Position numbers and translations under genes: made by a program. Positions 1 through 7,260 of a DNA stretch of 64,000 nt are shown here, piece after piece. The stretch is from assembly GCF_015235415.1 (NCBI RefSeq), contig NZ_JADGLL010000004.1:79932-143931 (forward strand), given 5' to 3'. Positions within the stretch are counted from its first letter, which is position 1. The number at the start of each line of letters is the position of its first letter. Source of the stretch: Microbacterium paludicola. Lineage in GTDB: Bacteria; Actinomycetota; Actinomycetes; Actinomycetales; Microbacteriaceae. The notes below the pieces were generated by a model that worked only from the letters and a program-made list of their open reading frames with translations, did not search any database and was not told the DNA's origin.

Positions 1-1
1 G

Positions 2-343
2 GATCAGCGACGCCGGATCGCCATGGACGCGGCCCTCCCCGCGCGCCCGGCGATCTCGCCCGGTTCCCGCACGATCACGCGCATCGTCGCGGCCGTGGGC
101 GCCGGGCTGCGGCCGGTCGCGATGCGGCTGCTGCGCGGGTTCGATGCCATCCAGATCCCCGAGCGCCAGGGCGCGATCCGCGTGCTCACGCCGAGGCTCA
201 TCCGGTGGGCGCACGACGCCGACGTCGAGGTGCACGTCTGGACCGTCAACGACCCGCAGCGCATGCGCATGCTCGTGGCGATGGGCGTCGACGGGATCGT
301 CACGGACCGGGCGGATCTCGCCCTGGAGACCCTCACCCGCTGA
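2..343 (+). CDS. Glycerophosphodiester phosphodiesterase, C-terminal part (5' end outside window)
   Basis: The reading frame is open from the window edge and ends at TGA 341-343. The protein carries the typical end of the GDPD TIM-barrel family: QIPERQGAIRVLTPRLI, then VEVHVWTVNDPQRMRMLVAMG, then VDGIVTDRADLAL. In this family those strands form the last barrel segments, with the Trp of HVWTVN near the active site and the VDGI(V/I)TD strand at the end. The enzyme hydrolyses glycerophosphodiesters to glycerol-3-phosphate and an alcohol. The N-terminal His/Glu metal-binding residues are not in view, so activity cannot be judged. ATG 23 is probably internal, because the match covers only the C-terminal third of a protein that is normally about 250-300 residues. 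Confidence 0.8.
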   Translation, partial: DQRRRIAMDAALPARPAISPGSRTITRIVAAVGAGLRPVAMRLLRGFDAIQIPERQGAIRVLTPRLIRWAHDADVEVHVWTVNDPQRMRMLVAMGVDGIVTDRADLALETLTR

Positions 344-464
344 GCCGCGCGGCCCATCTCTCATCACGCTGGGATTCGGCTGGGAAACCCTTGCGGGAGC
401 GCGCACTTCGGATGATGCGCACAGGCGCGAGCGTTATACCTGGGACCGACGAGAGGACCACACA

Positions 465-842
465 ATGGCAGATCGCAGCCTTCGCGGAATCCGACTCGGC
501 GCCCAGAGCCTCCAGAGCGAGGAGGGCGTCGTTTTTATGGAGCGCACCCAGCACACGTACCACTGTGCCGCGTGTGATCGCGACACCACGCTCACCTTCG
601 CGGCCGACGCCGAGGCCCCCCAGACCTGGGAGTGCCGCGGCTGTGGCGGCGAGGCGCTGCTGAAGATCGACGGTGGCACCGTCGAGGTCGACCACAGCGG
701 CGACAAGGCCGCACGCACCCACTGGGACATGCTGCTCGAGCGCCGCACCCTCCCCGAGCTGGAGGAGATCCTCGCGGAGCGCCTCGAGTTCGTCCGGGCC
801 CGCCGCGGCGCCGGCGACGAGGCGCGCGCCAAGTCGGCCTGA
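465..842 (+). CDS. rbpA: RNA polymerase-binding protein RbpA
   Basis: RbpA is an actinobacterial transcription factor that binds the principal sigma factor and RNA polymerase and stabilises open complexes. The product is 125 residues, near the usual 110-125. It starts MADRSLRGIRLGAQSLQSEE, a strongly conserved N-terminal tail. A beta-barrel core follows with two Cys pairs (C34/C37 in HCAACD and C57/C60 in CRGCGG), then a basic linker and the sigma-interacting helices LLERRTLPELEEILAERLEF. ATG 465 opens this conserved tail; the frame is also open upstream, but that stretch has no family similarity. A clear terminator follows the stop, so the gene looks monocistronic. Confidence 0.95.
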   Translation: MADRSLRGIRLGAQSLQSEEGVVFMERTQHTYHCAACDRDTTLTFAADAEAPQTWECRGCGGEALLKIDGGTVEVDHSGDKAARTHWDMLLERRTLPELEEILAERLEFVRARRGAGDEARAKSA

Positions 843-858
843 CCGATCACACAGAGAC

Positions 859-890
859 GACGCCGGCCCATCGTGGCCGGCGTCTTCTGT
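859..890 (+). terminator. Rho-independent-type terminator of rbpA
   Basis: A GC-rich stem GACGCCGGCC (859-868) pairs perfectly with GGCCGGCGTC (875-884) over a 6-nt loop and is followed by the T-rich TTCTGTTG. It lies 16 nt after the rbpA stop. Confidence 0.8.
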
Positions 891-926
891 TGTGATCGAA
901 CGTCAAGCACTCCCCTCCGGCTCCCA

Positions 927-932
927 TAGGCT
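927..932 (+). promoter_or_regulatory. -10 element TAGGCT of ppgK (leaderless)
   Basis: TAGGCT ends 6 nt before ATG 939. Transcription would start at or next to the A of the start codon, giving a leaderless mRNA. The same arrangement recurs at many genes in this window. Confidence 0.6.
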
Positions 933-938
933 GTGACC

Positions 939-1691
939 ATGGCGAAGAGCGTGGACCGGGCCGTCGGCATCGACATCGGCGGCACCGGCATGAAGGCCGG
1001 CATCGTCGACCTCGTCGACGGTCAGCTGGTGAGCGAACGAGTGCGGATCCCCACCCCCGAAGGCGCGAAGCCGAAGGACGTCCTGGCGACGGTCGAGCAG
1101 CTGCTCGACAAGCTCGGGTCGGATGCCGACGAGCTGCCCCTGGGCATCTGCTTCCCGACGATCGTGAAGAACGGCCGCACCCTGTCGGCGGCGAACGTGT
1201 CGAAGAAGTGGATCGGCTTCGAGGCCGACCGCTTCTTCGAGGAGGGCCTCGGACGCCCGATCCACTTCGTCAACGACGCGGATGCCGCGGGCCTCGCCGA
1301 GCTCCGCTTCGGCGGCGCCAAGGACCAGCCGGGGCTCACCATCCTGACGACGCTCGGAACGGGCATCGGATCGGCGTTCCTGTTCGACGACGCGCTGGTG
1401 CCGAACACCGAGCTCGGCCACCTGCAGTGGAACGGCGACTCCATCGAGCGCTACGCAGCCCCGACCGCGCGCGAGCGCGAGAACCTGTCGTGGGAGGAGT
1501 GGGCGGGTCGCCTGCAGGAGTTCTACGACCACGTGGAGTTCCTCTTCTCCCCCGACCTCATCTTGGTCGGCGGCGGCGTGTCGAAGAACCCGGAGAAGTT
1601 CATGCCGATGCTGAAGACCCGCGCCGAGATGCGGATCGCGACGCACGCGAACAACGCCGGCATCATCGGCGCCGCGTCGCTGTCCCTCTGA
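939..1691 (+). CDS. ppgK: Polyphosphate--glucose phosphotransferase (ROK family)
   Basis: The enzyme phosphorylates glucose to glucose-6-phosphate with inorganic polyphosphate, or ATP in many homologues; it is the main actinobacterial glucokinase. The product has about 250 residues. It starts with the ROK phosphate-1 motif GIDIGGTGMKAGIVDL, has the sugar-binding stretch FVNDADAAGLAELRFGG, the phosphate-2 motif TTLGTGIGSA, then the ELGH segment (PNTELGHLQW) and the adenosine motif LILVGGGVSKNPEKF. ATG 939 is chosen over GTG 933 because a TAGGCT -10 box lies directly upstream, so GTG would fall before the transcription start. A strong terminator follows, so it is a single-gene unit. Confidence 0.92.
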   Translation: MAKSVDRAVGIDIGGTGMKAGIVDLVDGQLVSERVRIPTPEGAKPKDVLATVEQLLDKLGSDADELPLGICFPTIVKNGRTLSAANVSKKWIGFEADRFFEEGLGRPIHFVNDADAAGLAELRFGGAKDQPGLTILTTLGTGIGSAFLFDDALVPNTELGHLQWNGDSIERYAAPTARERENLSWEEWAGRLQEFYDHVEFLFSPDLILVGGGVSKNPEKFMPMLKTRAEMRIATHANNAGIIGAASLSL

Positions 1692-1704
1692 CCCCGTAAG
1701 CCGC

Positions 1705-1740
1705 ACGCGCCCGGATCCGACTGGATCCGGGCGCGTCTTC
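1705..1740 (+). terminator. Terminator of ppgK
   Basis: A perfect 14-bp stem, ACGCGCCCGGATCC (1705-1718) and its complement (1723-1736), with a GACT loop and a short CTTCGTTC tail. It lies between convergent ppgK and rnpB and may also block read-through from the other side. Confidence 0.85.
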
Positions 1741-1752
1741 GTTCACGGCTGA

Positions 1753-2136
1753 GGCGAATGGGCCGGCCTGTACGCCGGGTTCTGTTCCGGGGCTTTCGCC
1801 CCTTCGACGACCATCTCTCTCGGCGACACGTTGCCGTGCCGCTCTAGCGACCTACCCGGGGACTCGGCGGGCCGCTTCGACGTCCCCTGTCTGGTCTTGC
1901 TCCGGGCGAGGTTTACCGAGCGGATCGCGTCACCGCGACCCCTGGTGGTCTCTTACACCACCGTTTCACCCTTACCGGGCGCCCTTTCGGGTGCCCGGCG
2001 GTCTGCTTTCTGTGGCACTGTCTCGCGGATCGCTCCGGGTGGGTGTTACCCACCGCCCTGCCCTGTGGAGCCCGGACGTTCCTCGGCGCGCGGCGGCGAA
2101 CCGCCCGCGACGCGGTCGTCCGGCCGACCCATTCGC
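1753..2136 (-). ncRNA. rnpB: RNase P RNA, bacterial type A
   Basis: This is the catalytic RNA that removes 5' leaders from pre-tRNA. On the minus strand the conserved 5' P4 region reads GAGGAACGTCCGGGCTCC (about 2063-2080), followed by ACAGGGCAGGG. Near the 3' end the universal ACAGAACCCGG occurs with CCCCGGGTAGG before it. The two ends pair as helix P1: GCGAATGGGTCGGCC at the 5' end with GGCCGGCCCATTCGC at the 3' end, which fixes the limits to within a few bases. A TAGACT -10 box lies 7 nt upstream. Its about 384 nt match actinobacterial RNase P RNAs. Plus-strand reading frames over this stretch are not genes. Confidence 0.95.
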
Positions 2137-2143
2137 ATCCGCC

Positions 2144-2149
2144 AGTCTA
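2144..2149 (-). promoter_or_regulatory. -10 element TAGACT of rnpB
   Basis: On the minus strand TAGACT ends 7 nt before the predicted RNase P RNA 5' end, which is marked by the start of helix P1. This agrees with the -10 form seen across the window. Confidence 0.65.
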
Positions 2150-2177
2150 CGTCGCCGAGATCGGAGGATCCCGCCGG

Positions 2178-3935
2178 TCACTCCTTGGCGGCGCTGTCGG
2201 AGATGCGCAGGTCGAGTGGGAAGTCGATGGGGAACGAGCCGAACAGCAGGCGGCCGGCCGCCGCGGCAGATTCGCTCAGGGCCTCGGCTGCGGCTTCGGC
2301 CTGTTCGGCCGGGGCGTGGATCAGCACCTCGTCGTGGAGGAAGAACGCAAGGTGCGCGCGCCGCGCGAAAGCCGGCCCCGAGGCCGGCGCGGCGGCGGCC
2401 GGCGCCACAGGAGGCAGCTGCGCCAGCCGCAGCCGGAGATCCGCGAGCCACGCGAGCGCCCACTCCGCCGCGGTCCCCTGCACGATGAAGTTGCGGGTGA
2501 AGCGCCCGCGGTCGCGCGCGATGCGACGCGCGCGGTTCTCATCCGCCGCCGACGCACCGGGACGCGAGGCGCGCTCCTGAGCCGAGCGCCAGGCCTCGTC
2601 CGGCCCCGGACTCGTGCGGCCGAGCCAGGTGGCGACGACCCCGCCGTCCTCCCCCGTTCGCGCAGCCGCGTCCACCATCCCCATCGCCCGCGGGTAGGCC
2701 CGGCGCAGACGCGGGACGAGCCGGCCCGAGTCGCCGGTGGTGGCGCCGTACATCGCACCGAGCACGGCGATCTTCGCCTCGGCGCGCGTGCTGACCGCGC
2801 CGTCCGCGACGATGCCCTCGTAGAGATCGCGCCCGCGCGCGGCATCCGCCATCCTGTCGTCCCGCGACATCGCGGCGAGCACACGCGGCTCGAGCTGGGC
2901 GACGTCCGCGCCGACGATGCGCCACCCCGGATCGGCGCGCAGCGCCCCGCGGATCTGACGGGGCAGCTGCAGCGCGCCGCCTCCCGAGGACGCCCATCGG
3001 CCGGTCACGACCCCGCCCGGCACGAAGACCGGACGGAACCGCCCGTCGTTCACCCACTCGTCCAGCCAGGCCCAGCCGTTGGCCGTCAGCAGCCGTGCGA
3101 GCCGCTTGTACTCGAGCAGCGGAGGGATCGCGGGGTGCGCGATCTCACGCAGCTCCCACTTGCTCGTCGAGTCCACGAGGATTCCCGCGCTGTGCAGTGC
3201 GCGCAGCAGGCGCGGCGGCGAATCGAGCGAGGCGGCCGGGTCGTCGAGCGCCTCGCGCACCTCGGCGGCGAGACGCGCCATGTGATCGGGCACGCCGCCG
3301 GCCCGACGGGCGCCCAGCACCTCGGTCAGGATGCGGCGGTGATGCTCGGCGTCCCACGGCACCCCGGCGACGCGCATCTCGGCGGCCACGAGCGCGCCGG
3401 CCGACTCGGCGGCGAGAAGCAGGCGCATCCTGCCGGGGTCCGGCGCGAGTGGCACCGCCGCGTCTTGGCGGTCGAGCTCGGCGAGCACCTCGGCGATGTC
3501 GTCGCGCCCTCTCTCGGATCCCGTGCGATCCAGCGCGAACAGCGCGTCGTCATCCGGGCCCTCGGCCGTGCCGATCCCGTCCCATTCCGTCGCCGCGCGC
3601 AGGGCGGATGCGCTCGGCGCCGCCTCGCGCAGGATCGCGTGCGAGAGCCGCAGGTCGTGGCAGCGCACGACGCGGACGCCGGCCGCCAGGAGCTTCGGGT
3701 ACCACTCGGCCGTGCTCGACCACACCCAGCGGATGGCGCGGCCCGCGTTCGCGGCCTCCGCTTCCCGCGCGGCGACCCAGGCGGGCAGCTCTGCCGCCGT
3801 CAGCGGCCGGCGGCCCCGCTCTCCCTCGCGGGCGAGCACGATCGCCACGATGCCGCCGCCCGCGGTGCGCCCGAGGGCGATGCGATCCGCGTGTGCCCAC
3901 GGCGAGGCGTCCGCCGGTTCAGAGGAGGAAGTCAC
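2178..3935 (-). CDS. DNA polymerase I-like family A protein (annotated in relatives as bifunctional 3'-5' exonuclease/polymerase)
   Basis: The 585-residue protein has the family A polymerase fold without a 5' nuclease domain. Polymerase motifs are visible: motif A DVAQLEPRVLA, the O-helix region TRAEAKIAVLGAMYG (the Arg, Lys and Tyr positions are kept, but the residue matching Phe762 of E. coli Pol I is Leu), and motif C LHDEVLIH. The N-terminal exonuclease-like domain lacks an obvious DxE metal-binding motif, so proofreading looks lost. GTG 3935 is preferred; it overlaps the RNase HI gene by 17 nt. The longer open frame begins inside that gene. The context (RNase HI, zinc-ribbon protein) hints at RNA-primer or RNA:DNA hybrid processing, which is inference. 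It is not the main Pol I. Confidence 0.82.
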   Translation of the reverse strand: MTSSSEPADASPWAHADRIALGRTAGGGIVAIVLAREGERGRRPLTAAELPAWVAAREAEAANAGRAIRWVWSSTAEWYPKLLAAGVRVVRCHDLRLSHAILREAAPSASALRAATEWDGIGTAEGPDDDALFALDRTGSERGRDDIAEVLAELDRQDAAVPLAPDPGRMRLLLAAESAGALVAAEMRVAGVPWDAEHHRRILTEVLGARRAGGVPDHMARLAAEVREALDDPAASLDSPPRLLRALHSAGILVDSTSKWELREIAHPAIPPLLEYKRLARLLTANGWAWLDEWVNDGRFRPVFVPGGVVTGRWASSGGGALQLPRQIRGALRADPGWRIVGADVAQLEPRVLAAMSRDDRMADAARGRDLYEGIVADGAVSTRAEAKIAVLGAMYGATTGDSGRLVPRLRRAYPRAMGMVDAAARTGEDGGVVATWLGRTSPGPDEAWRSAQERASRPGASAADENRARRIARDRGRFTRNFIVQGTAAEWALAWLADLRLRLAQLPPVAPAAAAPASGPAFARRAHLAFFLHDEVLIHAPAEQAEAAAEALSESAAAAGRLLFGSFPIDFPLDLRISDSAAKE

Positions 3936-4398
3936 CGCCCACGGCCTCGGGTGCAGGGGCGGCCACGCCGCCGTCGAGATCGCGGCGGAAGCTCGCTCGC
4001 GCATCCATCGCCTCGTTGGCTGCAGCGTCCGCGAGGCGGTTGTCGCTGCGCGGCACCCACTCGAAGGTGACCGTCCGCCCTGCCGTCAGCTCGCGCGCGC
4101 GGCGGGCGAGCGTCTGCATGTCGGGGTGCTTGATCTTCCAGCGGCCGGTCATCTGCTCGACGACGAGCTTCGAATCCATCCTCACGTGGATGGCCGTCGG
4201 GTCGCGATCGAGCGCGGCCCGGATCCCGGCGATCATCCCGTTGTACTCGGCGACGTTGTTCGTCGCGATGCCGACGTAGACGCCGACCTCGGTGAGCACC
4301 GCTCCGGTGGCCGGGTCGATCACCACCGCGCCGCCGGCAGCCGTGCCGGGGTTGCCGCGCGAGCCGCCGTCGGCCTCGACGATGAGGGCTCCGGTCAC
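3919..4398 (-). CDS. Ribonuclease HI family protein
   Basis: Predicted to cut the RNA strand of RNA:DNA hybrids. The 159-residue product starts VTGALIVEADGGSRGNPG, the classic first strand. The four metal-binding acids are visible: D10, E51 (NNVAEYNG), D75 (HVRMDSKL) and D124 (NRLADAAAN). A short C-terminal tail replaces the His-loop region, as in other compact actinobacterial RNase HI proteins. GTG 4398 overlaps the stop of the zinc-ribbon gene by 4 nt (GTGA), showing translational coupling, and the 3' end overlaps the polymerase-like gene. In some actinobacteria a comparable domain is fused to other enzymes; here it stands alone. Confidence 0.9.
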   Translation of the reverse strand: MTGALIVEADGGSRGNPGTAAGGAVVIDPATGAVLTEVGVYVGIATNNVAEYNGMIAGIRAALDRDPTAIHVRMDSKLVVEQMTGRWKIKHPDMQTLARRARELTAGRTVTFEWVPRSDNRLADAAANEAMDARASFRRDLDGGVAAPAPEAVGGDFLL

Positions 4399-5126
4399 AG
4401 ACCGGACTCCGCGGTGCGCACCATGATGGCGCCGCACTCGGGGCACAGCGCGACCTCGTCGTCCGGGGTCGATCGGAGGACCGCGAGGTCGCTGGGCGAG
4501 AGGTTCATGTTGCAGGCGCCGCACATGCCGCGCGTGAACACGGCGGTGCCCGTGCCGCGCGACGCGAGCCGCTCATAGAGGGCGAGAAGGTCGGCGGGGA
4601 TGCGCCCGGCAACCGCTGCGCGGTCGCGCGTCAGGGTGGCGAGGTCGGCTGTCGCCTGCGCCACGATTCCCTTCGCCTCGGTGCTCAGGCGCTGGCCCTC
4701 GGACGTGACCTCGTCGAGGAGCGCCTGCTGCTCGGCGGCGGCCGCCTCGGCGGCTTCGAGCTTCTCCATGACCTCAAGCTCGGCGTCCTCGAGGTCGCTG
4801 CGGCGCTTCTCGAGGCCGGCGATCTCGTGCTCGAGCCCCTGGGCGTCCTTCGGGCTGCTGGTGGCGGCGAGACGCTCCGCGTCGCGCGCCCGACGGGCGG
4901 ACACGACGGCGACGTCGCCTTCGATGCGCTTCAGCTCCGCGCGCAGGTCGTCGCGCGCTCCCGCCTTCTCCGCGAGCTCGCGGCCGAGTGCCGTGCGCCG
5001 GGCGATCAGCTCCTGCACGCGCGCCGCCTGGGGCGGGTTCTTGCGCGCGGACTCCGCCTGCGCGATGCGGCGGTCGATGTCGACGACGTCGAGCAGGAGG
5101 AGCTGGTCTGCGGGGCTGGCTTTCAC
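4395..5126 (-). CDS. C4-type zinc-ribbon / coiled-coil protein (DUF164 family)
   Basis: This 243-residue protein has a long antiparallel coiled coil (about residues 10-170, rich in Ala, Glu, Arg and Leu heptads) and a C-terminal zinc ribbon with MCGACNMNL and LCPECGAIM supplying four Cys. This is the architecture of the conserved bacterial zf-RING_7 family, also present in mycobacteria. The biochemical role is not firmly known to me. It is the first gene of the minus-strand set with RNase HI and the polymerase-like protein. GTG 5126 lies 6 nt downstream of a TAGGTT -10 hexamer (5133-5138), so the transcript is probably leaderless. Confidence 0.85.
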   Translation of the reverse strand: MKASPADQLLLLDVVDIDRRIAQAESARKNPPQAARVQELIARRTALGRELAEKAGARDDLRAELKRIEGDVAVVSARRARDAERLAATSSPKDAQGLEHEIAGLEKRRSDLEDAELEVMEKLEAAEAAAAEQQALLDEVTSEGQRLSTEAKGIVAQATADLATLTRDRAAVAGRIPADLLALYERLASRGTGTAVFTRGMCGACNMNLSPSDLAVLRSTPDDEVALCPECGAIMVRTAESGL

Positions 5127-5132
5127 CCTTCC

Positions 5133-5138
5133 AACCTA
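5133..5138 (-). promoter_or_regulatory. -10 element TAGGTT before the zinc-ribbon gene
   Basis: TAGGTT on the minus strand is followed by GGAAGG and then GTG 5126, the 6-nt spacing typical of the leaderless starts in this window. Confidence 0.5.
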
Positions 5139-5269
5139 CCCCGGCACCCGCCCGCCGCACGGGCGGAGGTTGCCCGATGAGCCGCGCGTCCGCAACCCCC
5201 GTGCGCCCGCTGCTCGAGGCTCGTAACGTCGCCCGTGGACGCTGACCGACGCGCACGACGGAGGATCGG

Positions 5270-6235
5270 ATGACACGTTTCGGCTACACCCTGATGACCG
5301 AGCAGAGCGGACCGCGCGAGCTTGTCCGCTATGCGCAGCAGGCGGAGGATCTCGGCTTCGACTTCGAGGTCTCGAGCGACCACTACTCCCCCTGGCTCAC
5401 CAGCCAGGGGCACTCCCCTTACGCCTGGAGCGTGCTGGGCGCGGTCTCGCAGGTGACCTCCCGCGTGGATCTGATGACCTACGTCACCTGCCCGACGATG
5501 CGGTACCACCCCGCGGTCGTGGCGCAGAAGGCGGCGACGATGCAGCTTCTGTCCGAGGGGCGCTTCACCCTCGGTCTCGGGTCCGGGGAGAGCCTCAACG
5601 AGCACGTCGTCGGCGAGGGGTGGCCCGGGGTCGATCAGCGCCAGGACATGCTCGTCGAGGCGATCGAGATCATCCGCGCGCTGCACACCGGCGACCTCGT
5701 CACCTACGACGGCGCGTACTTCCGCGTCGACTCGGCGCGGGTCTGGGACGCCCCGGACGGCGGGGTCCCGCTGGGAGTAGCGGTGTCGGGCGACAGCTCG
5801 CTGTCGAAGCTCGCTCCCCTGGGCGATCACCTGATCGCGGTGCAGCCGGAGGCGCAGCTGGTCACGGGGTGGGATGAGAAGCACGAGGGTGAGTCGCGCA
5901 AGATCGGCCAGGTGCCGATCAGCTGGGATCCGGATCCGGATGCGGCCGTCGCGCGCGCTCACGATCAGTTCCGCTGGTTCGGCGGCGGATGGGCGGTCAA
6001 TGCCGATCTGCCGACCCCGGCGGGCTTCGAGGCGGCGAGTCAGTTCGTCCGGCCGGAGGACGTCGCGGCGTCGATCCCGTGCGGACCGGATCTGGATGCG
6101 CTCGCGGAGGGCGTGCGTCCGTTCCTCGACGCCGGCTTCACCGACATCGCGATCGTGCAGATCGGCGACGAGAAGCAGCAGCAGTTCCTCGATGACGTGG
6201 CGGGGCCCCTGCTGGAGCGCCTGCGCGCGCTCTGA
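5270..6235 (+). CDS. F420-dependent-type LLM class oxidoreductase (TIGR03557-like)
   Basis: A 321-residue luciferase-like (alpha/beta barrel) oxidoreductase. Recognisable parts are the N-terminal strand FGYTLMTEQSGPRELVRYAQQAEDLGFDF, the EVSSDHYSPW loop, the cofactor-facing TYVTCPTMRYHPAVVAQKAAT, and the GRFTLGLGSGESLNEHV segment typical of the F420 branch of the family. The substrate is unknown. ATG 5270 has a good ribosome binding site (GGAGGA). The roughly 140 nt between it and the minus-strand zinc-ribbon gene contain both promoters and no other gene. F420 rather than FMN use is inferred from subfamily resemblance. Confidence 0.85.
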   Translation: MTRFGYTLMTEQSGPRELVRYAQQAEDLGFDFEVSSDHYSPWLTSQGHSPYAWSVLGAVSQVTSRVDLMTYVTCPTMRYHPAVVAQKAATMQLLSEGRFTLGLGSGESLNEHVVGEGWPGVDQRQDMLVEAIEIIRALHTGDLVTYDGAYFRVDSARVWDAPDGGVPLGVAVSGDSSLSKLAPLGDHLIAVQPEAQLVTGWDEKHEGESRKIGQVPISWDPDPDAAVARAHDQFRWFGGGWAVNADLPTPAGFEAASQFVRPEDVAASIPCGPDLDALAEGVRPFLDAGFTDIAIVQIGDEKQQQFLDDVAGPLLERLRAL

Positions 6236-6240
6236 CGGTG

Positions 6241-6316
6241 TGGTGGGCCCTGCCGGGATCGAACCGACGACACCCTGGGTGTAAACCAGGTGCTCTACCA
6301 GCTGAGCTAAAGGCCC
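6241..6316 (-). tRNA. tRNA-Val (anticodon TAC)
   Basis: On the minus strand an acceptor stem GGGCCTT pairs with AGGGCCC, including a G-U pair. The D arm reads AGCTCAGCTGGTAGAGC. The anticodon arm CCTGG-TTTACAC-CCAGG gives TAC, the T arm contains GGTTCGATCC, and the discriminator is A. The CCA end is encoded (6241-6243). It lies just after the convergent oxidoreductase stop. Confidence 0.97.
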
Positions 6317-6340
6317 GTTCTTCGAGTCTACGGGCGCGCC

Positions 6341-7150
6341 TCAGCCGACGCGGACCTCGTCGCCCACCCGGATGACGCCACCGCCATCGACGGGCAGCAG
6401 CAGGATGCCGAGGGTCGGCGCGTCCTGTCCGATGTCGCGCGTGAGCGTCTGCAGCAGTCGCGCGTCGCGCTCCCCCGTGTCCGGGTTCGCGTGCACCGCG
6501 ACGCAGCGCCCGATCGGCTGCTGCACCTCGAAGGCCACGTCGCCGATGGTGACGCGCCCGGTCCATCCGAGCTCGGCCCAGGCCGCGACGCCGTCGAGCA
6601 CAACGTTCGAGCGGAACCGCCGGTCGTCGACGGGCGCATCCGTGATCGCATCCAGCGCCACGACCGATGCACCGCCGTGCAGCGAGACGTACCCGCGCGG
6701 CCGGTCCTGGAACCGCGACGCCACACCGTCGCCGACAAGCCGCAGCGGCAGGCGTCCCTCGGCGCGGAGGCGACGGCCGTCCGGCGTGCCCAGCACATAG
6801 GCCGTGACGGCGTCCGTGAGACGCTCGCGGCCCTCCTCGTCGAGGCCCTCATCTGCCAGCACGTCGTCTCCCAGGCTGACGCGCACGCGCTGCCCCGCGG
6901 CGTCGTACGTCACCCCCAGCCGGGCGAGCCCCGGGAAGTCGACGAGCGCGAGCCCGCGGGTCTTGGGCCAGTAGTCGAGCCCGTCGCGGTCTTCCGGCAC
7001 CGCCGCGTCGGCGAACCGGAACGCGAGCACCCGGTCGCCCTCCACGCGCCCGTCCGGGCCGACCGTGAGCGACTGACGAGGCTCGGGCGTGAAGCCCTTC
7101 AGCGGATAGCGGAACAGGGCTCTCACGTGCGGCACCCGTCCATCCTGCAC
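6341..7150 (-). CDS. MOSC domain-containing protein
   Basis: The 269-residue protein joins an MOSC N-terminal beta-barrel (VRALFRYPLKGFTPEPRQSLTV, then EGDRVLAFRF) to a C-terminal MOSC domain. The latter includes the conserved Cys region QQPIGRCVAVHANPDTGERD and the ending GDEVRVG. MOSC proteins are related to the molybdenum cofactor sulfurase C-terminus and to mARC/YiiM proteins that carry molybdenum cofactor. The substrate is unknown. GTG 7150 gives the longest form; later GTG codons at 7135 or 7126 are possible since family similarity starts at VRALFRYP. It is divergent from aceE. Confidence 0.85.
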   Translation of the reverse strand: MQDGRVPHVRALFRYPLKGFTPEPRQSLTVGPDGRVEGDRVLAFRFADAAVPEDRDGLDYWPKTRGLALVDFPGLARLGVTYDAAGQRVRVSLGDDVLADEGLDEEGRERLTDAVTAYVLGTPDGRRLRAEGRLPLRLVGDGVASRFQDRPRGYVSLHGGASVVALDAITDAPVDDRRFRSNVVLDGVAAWAELGWTGRVTIGDVAFEVQQPIGRCVAVHANPDTGERDARLLQTLTRDIGQDAPTLGILLLPVDGGGVIRVGDEVRVG

Positions 7151-7162
7151 CCTTGCGGGGTC

Positions 7163-7168
7163 TAGGCT
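7163..7168 (+). promoter_or_regulatory. Candidate -10 element TAGGCT of aceE
   Basis: TAGGCT lies about 90 nt before the aceE GTG 7261, so this gene, unlike many neighbours, would have a real 5' leader carrying a Shine-Dalgarno sequence. Confidence 0.45.
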
Positions 7169-7260
7169 GAGAGGCGATCACGCGTGCGCTCGGACCCATC
7201 GGCGCGCGCGCAGGCATGTACGCGAGGCACGACCTGCCCCGCTCGACGAAAGGGAATCCG

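Noticed and set aside
933..938. GTG 933 as ppgK start
   Set aside because: It lies between the -10 hexamer and ATG 939, hence upstream of or at the predicted transcription start.
1831..2580. Plus-strand coding frames over 1831-2580
   Set aside because: They overlap RNase P RNA and the end of the polymerase-like gene; the RNA structure is unmistakable.
6310..6340. Terminator for tRNA-Val
   Set aside because: No hairpin with a T-run was found on either side; only weak pairing.
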